From: Dugong dugon
Lineage: Eukaryota > Chordata > Mammalia > Sirenia > Dugongidae
Direction: 5' to 3'
Length of the DNA: 64,000 nt
Assembly: GCA_030035585.1 (NCBI GenBank)
Contig: CM057460.1
Location: 130,680,714-130,744,713, forward strand
Shown: positions 33,996-47,268 of the stretch, one piece after another
Numbering within the stretch: position 1 is the first letter of the stretch
How the letters are laid out: each line of letters opens with the position of its first letter
Position numbers and translations under genes: made by a program
Notes under the pieces: model-generated
The model's database searches: none
What the model was told of the DNA's origin: nothing
The model's input: the letters and a program-made list of their open reading frames with translations, nothing else

Positions 33996-35562
33996 CTATG
34001 TATTCCAAGTGGTACCTCTAAATACATCTTCCCACCCTTACCTTTTAAGGATAATATGATTTGCCTTACAGTCGACTCCTTAATTAAGGTAAATGAGGCT
34101 CTGAGGAGTGCTGTTTCTACAGCACCGGAAGTACTTTTAATCTATGACTTTGGAATTGTAGGAAATCCTATCACTAAAGGTGAAATAGGAGACGGCTGGG
34201 TATTGTATAAATACTTGGACCAGAGAAGTCCCTTTAACGTTGACATTTTTTATTTCTGATTCTCTTTGCAGGGTTGAAAAGGTGCCCCTGAGCTTATACC
34301 CTCATAGCTCCTTTCTGTATGCATTAAAGCTTTTTTTCAGTAAGTGCCTTTTTACAATGCTTCAGGGACTCATCTCTTTCAGGTCTCCACCTCTTCTCCC
34401 CTACACTATATTTGCAAGCCAATATCCTTTGTATTTTTACTTATAAAATCTTGTAGTTGACAAAGATGAATTCTCTCTTGAATTTAATTAGGCTTATAAA
34501 TATAGCTGTTATAAAAGAATAATACTTAGAGGTCTGAGGTGTGGTCTATTAACTCCAATTTCTACACAAAAGCTCATCTTTACTTTCTCTCTGTATTTCT
34601 TAAAAAGTGAAATTATTACTTTTACGAACATATTGGATTGCTGTAGAACTATGACATCATTCAGCCTTTAAAAAAATCATGGGCTTCAAATCTCCAGATT
34701 AATTAAAATGTTTAGTTGATTTCCATTTCATAACTTCACTGAGAATTAGTCTAATTACTTATTGCAATAATTAGACTGCAACAAAAATAAATTATCCAAA
34801 GTCTCATATTCTTAGTAAAGGTGTTGGATTTTTTGAACTGTGTTCACTTTCATTCAACTCAAGTGACAATTAGCCCAAGACCCAGGAAAGCAAATGAAAG
34901 CTTTAGAAGTTCTCCTGATGAAATGGGATCTGTTTTCATATTCATATATGTCAAAAAATGATTTTTATCATGATTTTTTATTTTAAGGAGAGCATTAATT
35001 TGCTATTAGAAATTTATCTGATATAATAATGTATTGATATAGTTGAAATAAATAGATTGGCTATTGCTAAAATGGATTAACTAATGTCTATCTCAGGAAC
35101 ATATGCAGACAACTAGTAATAGCTCTCTAGTTCTGTAAGCCACCCTACCTACTCAGGTTTATATGTATTCTGTTTCTCACTTGAAACCGCCAACCCAATG
35201 ATAAAGAAGGATGTGGTTGCCCTTGGCTGAGACCTCAAGTCCACATGCTGCTGGTAATTTGCTATGAGAACTGGGCAAATCACTCTTTAGGCTTCTTTTC
35301 TAGCTGTTGATTTAAAATTTTGGACTAGGTCATCACCAGAAGGTCTTCTAGTTTCAGGATTTGAGGAGTTCATGGGCATTAGAGTTCCAATCTTGCTTTG
35401 AAATAAAATATTTTACATTATCAGGTAAGTTTTTCAGCCCTATTGATCACTGCTTCTTTAGTATTTAAACTAAAAGAGCCTTAGTCCCCATCCTGCTTAC
35501 AGTGAGAAATCTAATGTCCCTACCAACATTTCCAGGTATTCTTGGAGACTTTTAATGGCTTT
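33996..35562. other. Intergenic, nothing recognised
   Basis: AT-rich and apparently low-copy. No exon-like frame and no tRNA or clear repeat ends. Confidence 0.4.
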
Positions 35563-35576
35563 CCTAATTACCTTTT

Positions 35577-37711
35577 TTTTTTCAATTGTGCTTTAAGTGA
35601 AAGTTTACAGTTCAACTTAGCTTCTCACAGAAAAATTTGTACACATATGTGACCCTGGTTGCTCTCCCTAAAATGTGACAGCACCCCCCTTTCCACCATG
35701 GATTTCCTGCTCCATTCAACCAGCTCCTGTCCCTTTCTGCCTTCTTACCGTGCCTCCAGACAGGAGCTGCCCATTTAGTATCATGTATCTACTTGAACTA
35801 AGAAGCACATTCTTCATGAGTATCATTTTATGTCTTATATTCCAGTCTAATCTTTGTCTGAAGAGTTGGCTTTGGGAATAGTTTTAGTTCTAGGTTAACA
35901 GAGAATCCAGGGGCCATATCTTCCAGGTTTCCTCCAGTCTCAGTCAGACCATTAAATCTGATCTTTTTACTAGAATTTGAGTTCTGCACTCCACTTTTCT
36001 CCTGCTGTCAGGGACTCTCTGTTGTGTTGGTGGTAGCCGGGCACCATCTAGTTCTTCTGGTCTCAGGCTGATGGAGTATCTGATTTATGTGGCTCTTTCT
36101 GTCTCTTGGGCTAATATTTTTCTTATGTCTTTTGTGTTCTTCATTTTCCTTTGCTCCAGGTGGGTTGGGACCAATTGATGCATCTTAGATGGCCACTTAC
36201 TAGCTTTTAAGACCCCAGGCACCACTCACCAAAGGGGGATGCGGAACATTTTCTTAATAAACTTTGTTACGCCAACTGACCTAGATGTCCCCTGAAACCA
36301 AGATCCCCAGACACTTGCCCCTGCTACTCTGTCCCTCGAAGTGTTTGGTTGTGTTCAGGAAACTTCTTAGCTTCTGGTTTAGTCCAGTTGTGCTGATTTT
36401 CCCTGTATTGTGTTGTCCTTCCCTTCGCCTAAGATAATTCTTGTCTACTATCTAGTTGGTGAATACCCCTCTCCCTCCCCACCTTTGTAACCATCAGAGA
36501 ATGTTTTCTTCTGTGTTTAAACCTTTTCTTGAGTTCTTATAATGGTGGTCTCATACAGTGTTTGTCCTTTCTCAACTGACTAATTTCACTCAGCATAATG
36601 CCTTCCAGGTTCATCCATGTTATGAGATGTTTCACAGATTCATTGTTGTTCTTTATCATTGCCCAGTATCCCATTGTGTGAATACACCACAATTTCTTTA
36701 TCCATTTGTCCCTTGATAGGCACCTAGGTTGTTTCCATCTTTTTGCTATTGTGAACAGTGCTTCAATGAACATGAGTGAGTAAGTATCTATTTGTGTGAT
36801 GGCTCTTATTTCTCTAGGATATATGCCAAGGAGTGGGATTGCTGGATCATATGGTACTTCTAGCTTTTTAAGGAAGCACCAAATTGATTTCCGAAGTGGT
36901 TGTACCATTTTAAATTCCCACCAGCAGTGTGTAAGTGTTCCAGTCTTTCCACAACCTCTCCAACATTTATTATTTGGTGTTTTTTGGATTAATGCTAACC
37001 TTGTTGGGGTGAGACGGTTTCTCATTGTAGTTTTGATTTGCATTTCTCTAATGGCTAATGATCATGAGCATTTCCTCATGTATCTGTTAGCCGCCTGAAT
37101 GTCTTTGGTGAAGTGCCTGTTCATATATCCTTTGCACATTTTTTAATTGGGTTATTTGTTTCTTTTTTGTTGTTGAGGTTTTGCAGTATCTTGTAGATTT
37201 TAGAGATTAGACCCTAACGGGCTATGTCATAGCCAAAAAATTTTTTTCCCAGTCTGTAGGTTGTGGTTTTACTCTTTTAGTGAAGTCTTTTGATGAGCGT
37301 AAGTGTTTGATTTTTAGGAGCTCCCAGTTATCTAGTTTCTCTTCTGATGTTTGTGCATTGTTAGTAATGTTTTGTATCCTGTTTATGCCATGTATTAGGG
37401 TTCTTATCGTTGTCCTTATTTTTTCTTCCATGATCATTGTAGTTTTAGATTTTATATTTAGGTCTTTGATCCATTTTGAGTTAGTTTTTGTGCATCGTGT
37501 GACGTATGGGTCTTATTTCATTTTTTTGCAGATGGATATCCAGTTATGCCAGCACCGTTTGTTAAAGAGACTATCTTTTCCCCATTTAACAGACTTTGGG
37601 CCTTTGTTGAATATCAGCTGCTTATAGGTGGATGAATTTATGTCTGGATTCTCAATTCTGTTCCATCAGTTTATGTATCTGTTGTTGTACCAGTACCAGT
37701 CTGTTTTTTCT
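35577..37711 (-). mobile_element. L1-3, 3' segment (type B L1, interrupted)
   Basis: The 3' end of a full-length antisense L1. A T10 run and the type-B 3' UTR (reads TTTAAGTGAAAGTTTACAG on +) are followed by the ORF2 C-terminus, open on the minus strand at 37043-36537 ([16 protein letters not shown] ... DKHCMRPPL). The target duplication CCTAATTACCTTTT at 35563-35576 recurs at 44820-44833, so this part and 39812-44819 are one insertion. ORF2 breaks off near 37711, where the L1-4 tail begins. Confidence 0.88.
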
Positions 37712-39812
37712 TTCTTTCAATTTTTATTTTATTATTATTTATTGTCCTTTAGATGAAGGTTTATAGAACAAATAGTGTCTCATTAAACAGTACACATATT
37801 GTTTAATGACAATGGTTAACAATCCCAGAATATGTCAACACTGTCCCTTCTCGATCTTGGGTTCCCTATTACTAGCTTTCCTGTCCCCTCCAGCCTTCTA
37901 GTCCTTGTCTGTGGACTGTTGTGCCCCATTAGTCTCATTTTGTTTTATGGGGCTGTCTAATCTTTGGCTAAATGGTGAACCTCGGGGGTGACTTCATTAC
38001 TGAGCTAAAAGGGTGTCTGGGGGCCATACTTTTGGGGTTTCTCCAGTCTCTGTCAGGCCAGTAAGTCTGGTCTTTTTTTGTGAGTTAGAATTTTGTTCTA
38101 CATTTTCCTCCAGCTCTGTCCAGGACCCTCTGTTGTGAACCCGGTCAGAGCAGTCAGTGATGGTAGCCAGGCACCATCTAGTTGTACTGGACTCAGTCTG
38201 GTGGAGGCCATGGTAGTTGTGGTCCATTTGTCCTCTGGGCTTATCTTTTCCTTGTATCTTGTTTTCTTCATTCTCTCTTACTCCAGAAGGGTGAGACCAG
38301 TGGAGTATCTTAGATGGCTGCTCACAGGCTTTTAAGACCCTAGACGCTACTCACCAAAGTGGAATGTAGAACGTTGTCTTTATAAACTGTGTTATGCCAG
38401 TTGAGCTAGATGTTCCCCAAGACCATGGTCCCACAGCCCTCTGCCCAGCAATTCAGTCCCTCAGGGAGTTTGGATGTGTCTACGGAGCTTCCATGACCCT
38501 TCCTTGCACAAGTTGTGCTGGCTTCCCCAGTATTGCGTACTGTCTTACCCTTTACCAGAGTTCCCACTTATCTATTGTCTACTTAGCTTTTCCCCACCCC
38601 AACCCCTCCCATCCCTCATAACCATCAAAGATTGTTTCTTTTTGTGTGGAAACCTTTCATGAATTTTTATAGTAGTGGTCTCATACAATATTTGTCCTTT
38701 TGTGACTGGCTTATTTCACTCAGCATAACGTCCTCCGGATTCATCCATGTTATGAGAGTCTTCGCAGATTCATCATTGTTCTTTATTGTTGCATAATATT
38801 CTGTTGTGTGTAGGTACCATAGTTTGTTTATCCATTCATCTGTTGATGGGCATCTAGGTTGTTTCCATCTTTTTGCTATTGTGAACAATGGTACAATGAA
38901 CACGGGTGTCCATAAGTTTATTCGTGTGATGGCTCTTATTTATCTAGGATATATTCCTAGGAGTGGGATTGCTGGATCATATGGTATTTCTATTTCTAGC
39001 TTTCTAAGAAGGAGCCGTTTCATTTTCCGAAATGGTTGTATCATTATGCATTCCCACCAGCAGTGCATAAGCGTTCTGATCTCCCCGCAGCCTCTCCAGC
39101 ATTTGTTATTTCCAGTGTTTTTGATTTGTGCCATTAATGCCAGGGTGAGATGGTATCTCATTGTGGTTTTAATTAGCGTTTCTCTAATAGCTAGTGATTG
39201 TGAGCATGTCTTCATGTGTCTGTTGGCCACTTGAATGTCTTCTTTGGTGAAGTGTCTGTTCAATTCCTTTGCCCATTTTTTAAATGGATTATTTGTCTTT
39301 TTGTTGTAGAGGGGTTGGATTTTCCTGTAGATTTTAGAGTTTAGACTTTTGTCGGATTTGTCATAGCCAAATTTGTTTTCCCAGTCTGTAGGTTCTCTTT
39401 TTATTCTTTTGGTGAAGTCTTTTGATGAAGATAAGTGTTTAATTTTTAGAAGATCCCAGGAATCTAGCTTATCTTCTGGAGTTTGTGTGTTGTTGGGTAT
39501 GGTATGTATCCTGTTAATGTTGTGTATTAGGGCCTCTAGCATTGACCCAATTTTTTTCTTCTAGGATCTTTATAGGTTTTGGTTTTATATTTAGGTCTTT
39601 GATCCATTTTGAATTAGTTTTTGTGTATGGTATGAGGTATGGGTCCTGTTTCATTTTTTTGCAGATGGACATCCAGTTTTGCCAGTACCATTTGTTAAAA
39701 AGACTGTCTTTTCCCCTTTTGATGGACTTTGGGCACTTGTTGAAGATGGGTTTACATCTAGGTTCTCAATTCTTTTCCATTGATCAATGTATCTGTCATT
39801 GTACCGGTAGCA
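37712..39812 (-). mobile_element. L1-4: type-A L1 3' end embedded in L1-3
   Basis: From an A-rich tail (T-rich on +, 37708-37742) through the type-A 3' UTR to the ORF2 stop at 38667, then the ORF2 C-terminus, which is open at 38940-39542 ([28 protein letters not shown]). Its upstream limit cannot be separated from L1-3 because both are at the same ORF2 position near 39812. See the finding on this junction. Confidence 0.85.
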
Positions 39813-42269
39813 GACTGTTCTGACTGCCATAGCTGTATAGTAGGTTCTGAGGTCAGGTAGTGTGAGTCCTCCTACTTTATTCTTCTTCAGTAGTGCTTTA
39901 CTTATCTGGGGCCTCTTCCTTTTCCATATAAAGTTAATGATTAGTTTTTCCATCTCTTTAAACAATGTTGTTGGTATTAGGATTGGGATTGCATTGTATT
40001 TGTAAATTGCTTTGGGTAGAATTGTCATTTTTACAATGTTGAGTGTACCTATCCATGAGCATGGTATGTTTTTCCATTTATGTATAAACCTTTGGGTTTC
40101 TTGCAGTAGTGTTTTGTAGTTTTCTTTGTATGGGTCTTTTACATCCATGGTTAGATTTATTCCTAAGTATTTTATCTTCTTGGGGACTTTTGTAAATGGT
40201 ATTGATTTGGTGATTTACTCTTGAAAGTTCTCTTTGTTGGTATAGAGGAATCCAATTGATATCTGTATGTGTATCTTGTATACTGATACTTTGCTGAAAT
40301 CTTCTATTAGTTCCAGTAGTTTTCTTGTGGGTTCTTTGGGGGTTTCTGTGTGTAATATCATATCATCTGCAAATAGAGATACTTTTACTTCTTCTGTACC
40401 AATTTGGATGCCCTTTATTTCTTTTTCAAGCCTAATTGTTCTGACTAGGACCTCCAGCACAATGTTGAATAAGAGTGGTGATAAAGGGCATCCTTGTCTA
40501 GTTCCCATTCTCAAGGGGAATGCTTTCAAACTCTCTCCATTTAGGGTGATATTGGCTGTTGGCTTTGTATAAATGTCCTTAATTATGTTGAGGAATTTTC
40601 CTTCTATTCCTATTTTTGCTGAGAGTTTTTATCATGAATTGATGTTGGACTTTATCAAATGACTTTTCTGCATCAGCTGATAAGATCATGAGGTTCTTGC
40701 CTTTTGTTTTATTTATGCGATGGATTACATTGTTTTTCTAATGTTGAACCATCCCTGCATACCTAGTATAAATCCCACTTGATCATGGTGAATTATTTTT
40801 TTGATATGTTGCTGAATTCTACTGGCTAGAATTTTGTTGAGAATTTTTGCGTCAATGTTCATGAGGGATATTGATGTGTAATTTTCTTTTTTGTAGTGCT
40901 TTTACCTGACTTTGGTATCAGGGTTATGCTGGCTTCATAGAATAAGTTTGGAAGGATTCCATCATTTTCTGTGCTCTGAAATACCTTCAGTAGTAGTGGT
41001 GTTAAGTCTTCTCTGAAAGTTTGGTAGAATTCTCCACTGAAACTGTCTTAAGTTTGTTAGAGTACAATTTTTTCATGGTATTCTGTTAATTTCATTTGGG
41101 TCTATTGTGATATCACCCATCTCATTTCTTATTCTGGTTATTTGCTTCCTCTCCTGTTTTTCTTTTGTCAGTTTGGCCGGTGTTTTGTCAATTTAGTCTA
41201 TCGTTTCAAAGAACCAGCTTTTGGTCCTGTTTACTCTTTCAATTGTTTTTCTATTTCTTATTTCATTTAATTCTGCTTTAATTTTTGTTATTTGCTTTCT
41301 TCTGGTGACTGAGGGCTTCTTTTTCTGCTCTCTTTCTATTTGTTCTAGTTATAGGGTTAATGTTTTGATTTTGGCCCTTTCTTCTTTTTGGATGTGTGCA
41401 TTTATTGCTGTAAATTGACTTTGGAGCACTGCATTTGCTGTGTCCCAAAGGTTCTGGTAAGATGTGTTTTCATTCTCTGAATTTCTTTATTCTGTCCTTA
41501 ATTTCTTCTATAACCCAGTAGTTTTTGAGCAAGGTATTGTTCAGTTTCTATGTGTATGATTTTTTTCCTTGCTCTTTCTGTTATTGATTTCCACTTTTAT
41601 GGCTTTATGGTCAGAAAAGATGCTTGTAATATTTTGATGCTTTGGATTCTGTTCAGGCTTACTTTATGGCCTAATATGTGGTCTATTCTGGAGAATGTTC
41701 CATGTGCTCTGGAAAAGAAAGTACACTTGGAGTGTTTGGTATATGTCTATAAGATCAAGTTGGTTGATTGTGGCATTTAGATATTCCATGTCTTTGTTGA
41801 GCTTCTTTTTGGATGTTCTGTCCTTCACTGAAAGTGATGTGTTGAAGTCTCCTACTGTTATTGTGGAGCTGTCTATTTCTCTTTTCAGTGCTATTAGAGT
41901 TTGTTTTATGTTTTTTTGAGCCTTGTTGTTGAGTTCGTAAATATTTATTATGGTTATGCCTTCCTGGTTTATTGACCCTTTAATCGTTACATAGTGTCTG
42001 TCCTTATCCTTTGTGGTAGATTTTACTTTAAAGTCTATTTTGTCAGAGATTAATATCGCCACTCCTGATCTTTTTTGATTGGTGTTTGCTTGATATATTT
42101 TTTCCCATCCTTTGAGTTTCAGTTTGATTGTGTCTTTAAGTCTAAGATACGTCTCTTGTGGGCAGCATATAGATGGATCATGTTTTTTTATCCATTCTGC
42201 CACTCTCTCGATGCATTTAGTCCATTTACATTTAGTGTCATTATTGATAGGTGAGTTTAGTGCTGTCAT
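39651..42269 (-). pseudogene. L1-3 ORF2, endonuclease and RT part, degraded
   Basis: Starts MTALNSPINNDTKCKWTKC at 42269. The endonuclease region at 42269-41600 has PQETYL, VAILISDKIDF and VGDFNTSL. The RT region at 40529-40215 has [20 protein letters not shown] and the catalytic FADDMI, which is intact in this copy. Then follow [19 protein letters not shown] and [20 protein letters not shown] at 40148-39651. The N-terminal QETH has Tyr for His. Multiple frameshifts; not functional. Confidence 0.88.
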
Positions 42270-44819
42270 TTTGATGTCTTTTTTTTTTGTGTTATTGACA
42301 CTTTCTTTGTTCCACTTAATTTTCTGTGCTGAGTCATTTTTCTTCATGTATTTTCTTTTCATCTTTTTCATTGTTGTTGATTGTTTATTTGCTGAGTCTA
42401 TATTTTTCTTGTTTTTTATTTTGATACGTAGGATTGTTAGTTTCCTTTGTGGTTACCTTAATATTTACCTATATTTTTCTAAGTTTAAACAAATCTTTTA
42501 TTTCTTTACATTGCCTTGACTTCCTCTCCATATGAAAGATCTATGACTGCATTATTTAGTCCCTCTTTTTTTTGTTTTAATGTTATCACCTTTTACATAC
42601 TGACATCTCTGTTTCCCTATTTTTGGTGTTTTAGCTTTGATTTATTTGTGACTTCTGTATCTGGGTTGATATCTGGTTGTTTGGTCCAGTGTTCTAGTCT
42701 TGGGTTTTTATCTGATGTTATTGATTTTCTAACCAGAGGACTCCCTTTAGTATTTCTTGTAATTATGGTTTGCTTTTTACACATTCTCTAAACTTCTCTT
42801 CATCTGAAATTGTCCTAATTTTGCCATCATATTTAAGGAACGGTTTTTCTGGATATATAATTCTTGGTTGGCATTTTTTTTTCCTTCAAGGCTTTATATA
42901 TGTCATTCCATTGTCTTCTTGCCTGCATGGTTTCTGCTGAGTAGTCTGAGCTTAGTCTTATTGACTCTCCTTTGTAGACGAATTTTTGTTTATCCCTAGA
43001 TGCTCTTAAAATTCTCTTTATCTTTGATATTGACTAGTTTGATTATAATATGTCTTGGTGGCTTTCTTTTGGGAACTACCTTGTGTAGGTTCCGATGAGC
43101 TTCTTGGATAGATATCCTCTTATCTTTCACGATATCAGGGAAGTTTTCTGCTAACAAATCTTCAACAATTCTCTCTGTGTTTTTTGTTATCCCCACTGTT
43201 TTTGTCCTCCAGTCACTCATAGGTCATTCCTCTTGATAGAGTTACACGTAATTCTTAGGGTTTCTTCATTTTTAAAAATTATTTTAGCCGATTTTTCCCC
43301 AAATAAGTTGGTGTCAGGTGGTTTATCTTCAGTCTTACTAATTTGGCCTTCCATTGCCTCAATTCTGCTCCTATGACTTTCTACTGAGTTGTCTAATTCT
43401 GAAATTTTATTGTTAATGTTTTGGATTTCTGTTTGCTGACTCTCTATGGATTCTGGCAGCCTGTTAAATTTGTCATTATGCTCTTGTATAATCTTCTTAA
43501 GTTCCTCTATTGCTTTGTCTGTATGTTCCTTGGCTTGTTATGCATTTTTATGATCTCCTTCCTGATCTCTTGAAGAGCCTTGTGTATTAATCTTTTCAAT
43601 TCTATCTCTGGTAATTACAAGAAGTTCTCTTCCCCCCAGTAGGTTTCTTGATTCTTTGTTTTGGGTGCTTCCTGAAGCCATCATGGTCTGCCTCTTTATG
43701 TGATTTCATATTGACTGTTGTCTCCAAGTCATCAATAAGTTATTATATTTATTTATACTATGTTTGCTTACTGTGTACTAGCTTCTTGTTTTGTTTTGCT
43801 TAGATATGCCCAAATAGGCTGGTCATGTGAGCTAGTTTGGTTAGTGGTGCCTTTGAAGCTCTCACATCCTGTCACCAGGTAATTAGAGCTGTTACTAGGT
43901 ATGTGAGCCCAGGAGTCTGTTATCTTTTCTTGTATGGATTCAGCTGAGGTGTCCAGGTAATTGGTCACCAAGTGTGTGGTGTAGGCTCTCACCTACAGTC
44001 CTAGATGGGCAGGAGTGATTGGTGTAGGCACAGATATCTGGCTGCAGTAGGGTGTCAGGCGCAGATGATACAGTTGATAGTAGGCTTCGGGTCTATACCC
44101 TGTTGTACTGTGCTAATGAGGCCTACAGTGTTGAAATAGGCCTATGCAGGGGTGAAAGGCATTCAACGTCCATAGATCCCTTATGCCTGTGCCTAGGCAA
44201 AGGGGCTGTGCCTCTCCTGAGATCTTGGCTTAGGGGAGGTGGCAGATTATTTTTTCCTGTTTGTTAGTTTGTTCCCTCTCCAAAGCCAGGAGAATGGCTC
44301 ACGGCACTCAATGGGTCCTACCTCTGGCCCAGGGGATGCAGCAATCACTGAAGATGGCCTGGGACCCATTGCAGAGTGGGGAGGGGGCAGGTAAGTTGGA
44401 GAGTGGTTCTTCCCAAAGGGGATGTTTTTGATCCACACAATAGGTTAGTCGAATGTACTTATCTTTTGCCGATTGAGCACCACTTCTCATTGCTTTTGGA
44501 GGCTTGAGTAGATTCTCTGCCCCTCGGTCTCTGCCGATGTGGAAAATGTATCCTGAGCGCCACTGCTTTCTCACCGCGCATGCCAGGTGATCCAGCCTGC
44601 AGGGTGCCAGTTCCCACTGGGTCAGGTCTGGCAACTCCTTGCTGCTTCTGAACCATTTCTTTCTTCCCCTGCCACTCAGTCCCATTCCTCAACTTTGCCT
44701 TTGATGTTCAGGGCCCCTAGATTGTCATATATAATCAATTCATTTGTTTTTTCAGGTCTTTGTTGTAAGAGGGACCACAGGAAGCATTTGACTACTCTGC
44801 CATCTTGGCCCCTCCTCTC
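39812..44819 (-). mobile_element. L1-3, 5' segment (5' UTR, ORF1, most of ORF2)
   Basis: Read on the minus strand. 5' end at 44819, GGAGAGGAGGGGCCAAGATG, typical of an L1 promoter start. The 5' UTR extends to 43710, ORF1 starts at 43709 and ORF2 at 42269. This ORF1 and 5' UTR ('type B') differ clearly from those of L1-1 and L1-5. Both ORFs contain several breaks. The downstream duplication copy is at 44820-44833. Confidence 0.9.
42800..43709 (-). pseudogene. L1-3 ORF1, degraded
   Basis: Likely start MKSHKEADHDGFRKHPKQ at 43709. A Gln/Glu/Asn-rich coiled-coil region lies at about 43560-43330. The RRM segment is open at 43220-42996 with VEDLLAENFPDIVKDKRISI and PPRHIIIKLVNIKDKENF, characteristic of L1 ORF1p. 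At least two frame breaks. Confidence 0.82.
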
Positions 44820-44833
44820 CCTAATTACCTTTT

Positions 44834-45424
44834 GATGTGATTTTATGATTCTACTGAATTATCAGTCTCACTCTCATCTCATCTTGTTAAGCTACTCCTT
44901 TTTTTCATCATTACATTGAACCTAAATGTGGAACAGAATTTCTTTTTGTTGGTATTTTCTCCAAACCACACATACAAAAGGTAATTATGTGTAGAAGACT
45001 ATTACTGAGGTTTTAGGATTAACAGAGAGGGATTACACTGAAGTTTAGCCAAGCAGGCTAGTTTTGTAATATCCTAGACTTTGTAGTTCTTAGAAATGCC
45101 TTGGCTACTCCCACCACTGAAGAGTTCAAAGCAGTCTATCTCCTCTCACATCTGCCCTCCTTACTGACCATGCCCCCTAGAAGCTACAAACGCCTACTTT
45201 ATTACACATAATTGTTCAGCTATCTATTATTAATTGGTCCCAACCAGGCCATTGGAATGTTTCTGTTCATAGTTAATGAGGGGATTTCAATGTGTATTCC
45301 TAGTCAAGAGGAATTCTGCCTGTAGCTTACAATTTTTTCCTTATAGGCAAAGTAGGATTGGCAAGGTGGGTAGGAGTGAGTAGAAAGACTTGAAGCTGAC
45401 TTTAGAAGAAGGAAGTCAGGAAAA
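44834..45424. other. Intergenic, nothing recognised
   Basis: Unassigned sequence following the L1-3 target duplication. Confidence 0.4.
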
Positions 45425-45640
45425 GAATTAGCATTTGCTGAGTTGACAAGTGTTTTACAAGTATTATCACAGTTAATCCTAACAATAAATAGCATATATA
45501 ACTACCCCCATTATAAAGATAAGGAGACAGTTTTGATGAGGTTAGGTGACTTGCTCAAGGTCACATTGCTAAATGGCAGGTCTGGGAGTTTCATATAGGC
45601 AGTATTTTTGCTTAATCACTATAATGTGTTGCCTCATCTA
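45425..45640 (-). mobile_element. MIR SINE (antisense)
   Basis: GTGTTTTACAAGTATTATCAC, CCCCCATTATAAAGATAAGGAG, GACTTGCTCAAGGTCACATTG and AAATGGCAGGTCTGGGA match reversed MIR. A second weak match lies at 45715-45800. Confidence 0.82.
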
Positions 45641-46256
45641 TTATGCTGGTGCCCCACAAACATTATTGCTTTGTATTCCCGTGAAGTATGTAAAATTTGC
45701 TCTTTTTTTTTTTCCAAAAAGAGAACTTTCCCAAAGTCACAAAGTTAGTATGTAGTGGTGCTAGGAGTCAAAGTCAGCTCATTCAACCCCTAAGTCCATG
45801 TGGCATGTTACCTTGATGGAATTTCCATTTAAAATATTAATATCTCTATACTTTTATTTGGGTTTAACAAGCAGTATTTATGATTCTATAAAAATTTGTA
45901 AGTTTTTATAATAAGGATCACAGAGTTAATGCCTAAGGACATTTATTTTAAAAGTTTACAATTTGAGCCACAGAAAGGAAAGTAGAAATGCTTCAAAGAA
46001 GATTAAAGAAAATAATTTCAGAGAGTAAAGATACCATTGGACAAGAAATACACATACTTTGGAATTGTGAAGTACCCTTTTCCTAATTTTGGAATTTCAA
46101 ACACATGGATTCTGGTAAGAAATGTCTTATTGTGTGCTTCAATTTGTCAAAAATAAATTAAATAAATGAATAATTGTAGGAAAAAACCACATTGTTATTT
46201 ATGTTAAATGTCTTAAATAAAATACTGAGTTTTTATTGTCTTTTGAAGTTACAGTG
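45641..46256. other. Intergenic, AT-rich
   Basis: No gene or clear repeat apart from the weak MIR-like piece at 45715-45800. Confidence 0.4.
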
Positions 46257-46274
46257 CCCACAGAAACATTTTAT

Positions 46275-46282
46275 TTTTTCTT

Positions 46283-46313
<31 letters not shown>

Positions 46314-47180
46314 AGATGAAGGTTTACAGAACAAATACTTTCTCATTGAACAGTCAGTACACATATTGTTTTATGACATTGGTTAACAACCCCACGACAT
46401 GTCAACACTCTCCCTTCTCGACCTTGGAGGACCTTTTTTTTTTTTTGGTGAAAATATACATAGCCAGAGTTACACCATTTCAAAAGTTTCTACATGTACA
46501 ATTCAGTGACATGGATTACATTCTTCCAGTTGTGCTGCTATTCTCACTATCCTTTTCCAAATTATTCCATCACCATTATCTTCAACTCACTGCCCCCAGG
46601 CTTCCCATCAAACCTTTTGAGTTGCTGTTGTCAATTTGATCTCACATAGATAATTCTTTTTTTTTTTTTATACCTTAGCTGAAGGTTTGCAGAATAGTTT
46701 CTCATTAGACAGTTAGTGCACATATTGCCCTATGACAATGGTTAACAGCCCCATGACATGTCAACACTGTCCCTTCTCAACCTTGGGTTCCCTATCACCA
46801 GCTTTATTGTCCCCTCCTGCCTACTAGTCCTTGTCCCTGGACTGCTGTGCCTCATTAGTCCTGTTTTGTTTTATAAGGCTGTCTAATCCCTGGCTGAACG
46901 GTGAACTTTGGGAGTGACTTCACCACTGAGCTAAAAGGGTGTCCGGGGGCCTTACTCTTGGGGTTTCTCCAGTCTGTTAGGCCAGTAAATCTGGTCTTTT
47001 TTTGAGTTAGAATTTTGCTCTACATCCTTTTCCAGCTCTGTCCAGGATCCACTATTGTAATCCTGGTCAGAGCAGTCACTGGTGGTAGCCAGGCACCATC
47101 TAGCTGTACTGGACTCAGTCTGGTGGAGGCTGTGGTAGCTGTGGTCCATTAGTCTTTTGTACTAATCTTCTCCTTGTATC
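46275..47180 (-). mobile_element. L1-7: L1 3' end with composite tandem tail
   Basis: One insertion bounded by a perfect 18-bp duplication CCCACAGAAACATTTTAT (46257-46274 and 47181-47198). On the minus strand it reads: type-A 3' UTR (47180-46668), an A-run, a 3' end of another L1 type (about 46650-46450, with GAGAATAGCAGCACAACTGG and ATGTATATTTTCACC), an A12 run, then a second short type-A tail (46432-46310) and a (TA)11 terminus. It lacks any ORF2. Same module order as L1-1. Confidence 0.9.
46284..46306. repeat. (TA)n microsatellite
   Basis: About eleven TA units at the 3' terminus of L1-7. Confidence 0.95.
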
Positions 47181-47268
47181 CCCACAGAAACATTTTATAT
47201 ATAAAAATTACAGAAAGGTGATAGGGAATTTCAGTCTATTTTTAATGAGTAGCTTAACAGAGAAAATG

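Noticed and set aside
37280-37627. Hydrophobic 115-codon plus-strand frame and similar ones at 42112-42791
   Set aside because: They are the reverse complements of L1 ORF2 and ORF1, whose A-rich coding strand yields Phe/Leu/Ser-rich antisense frames.
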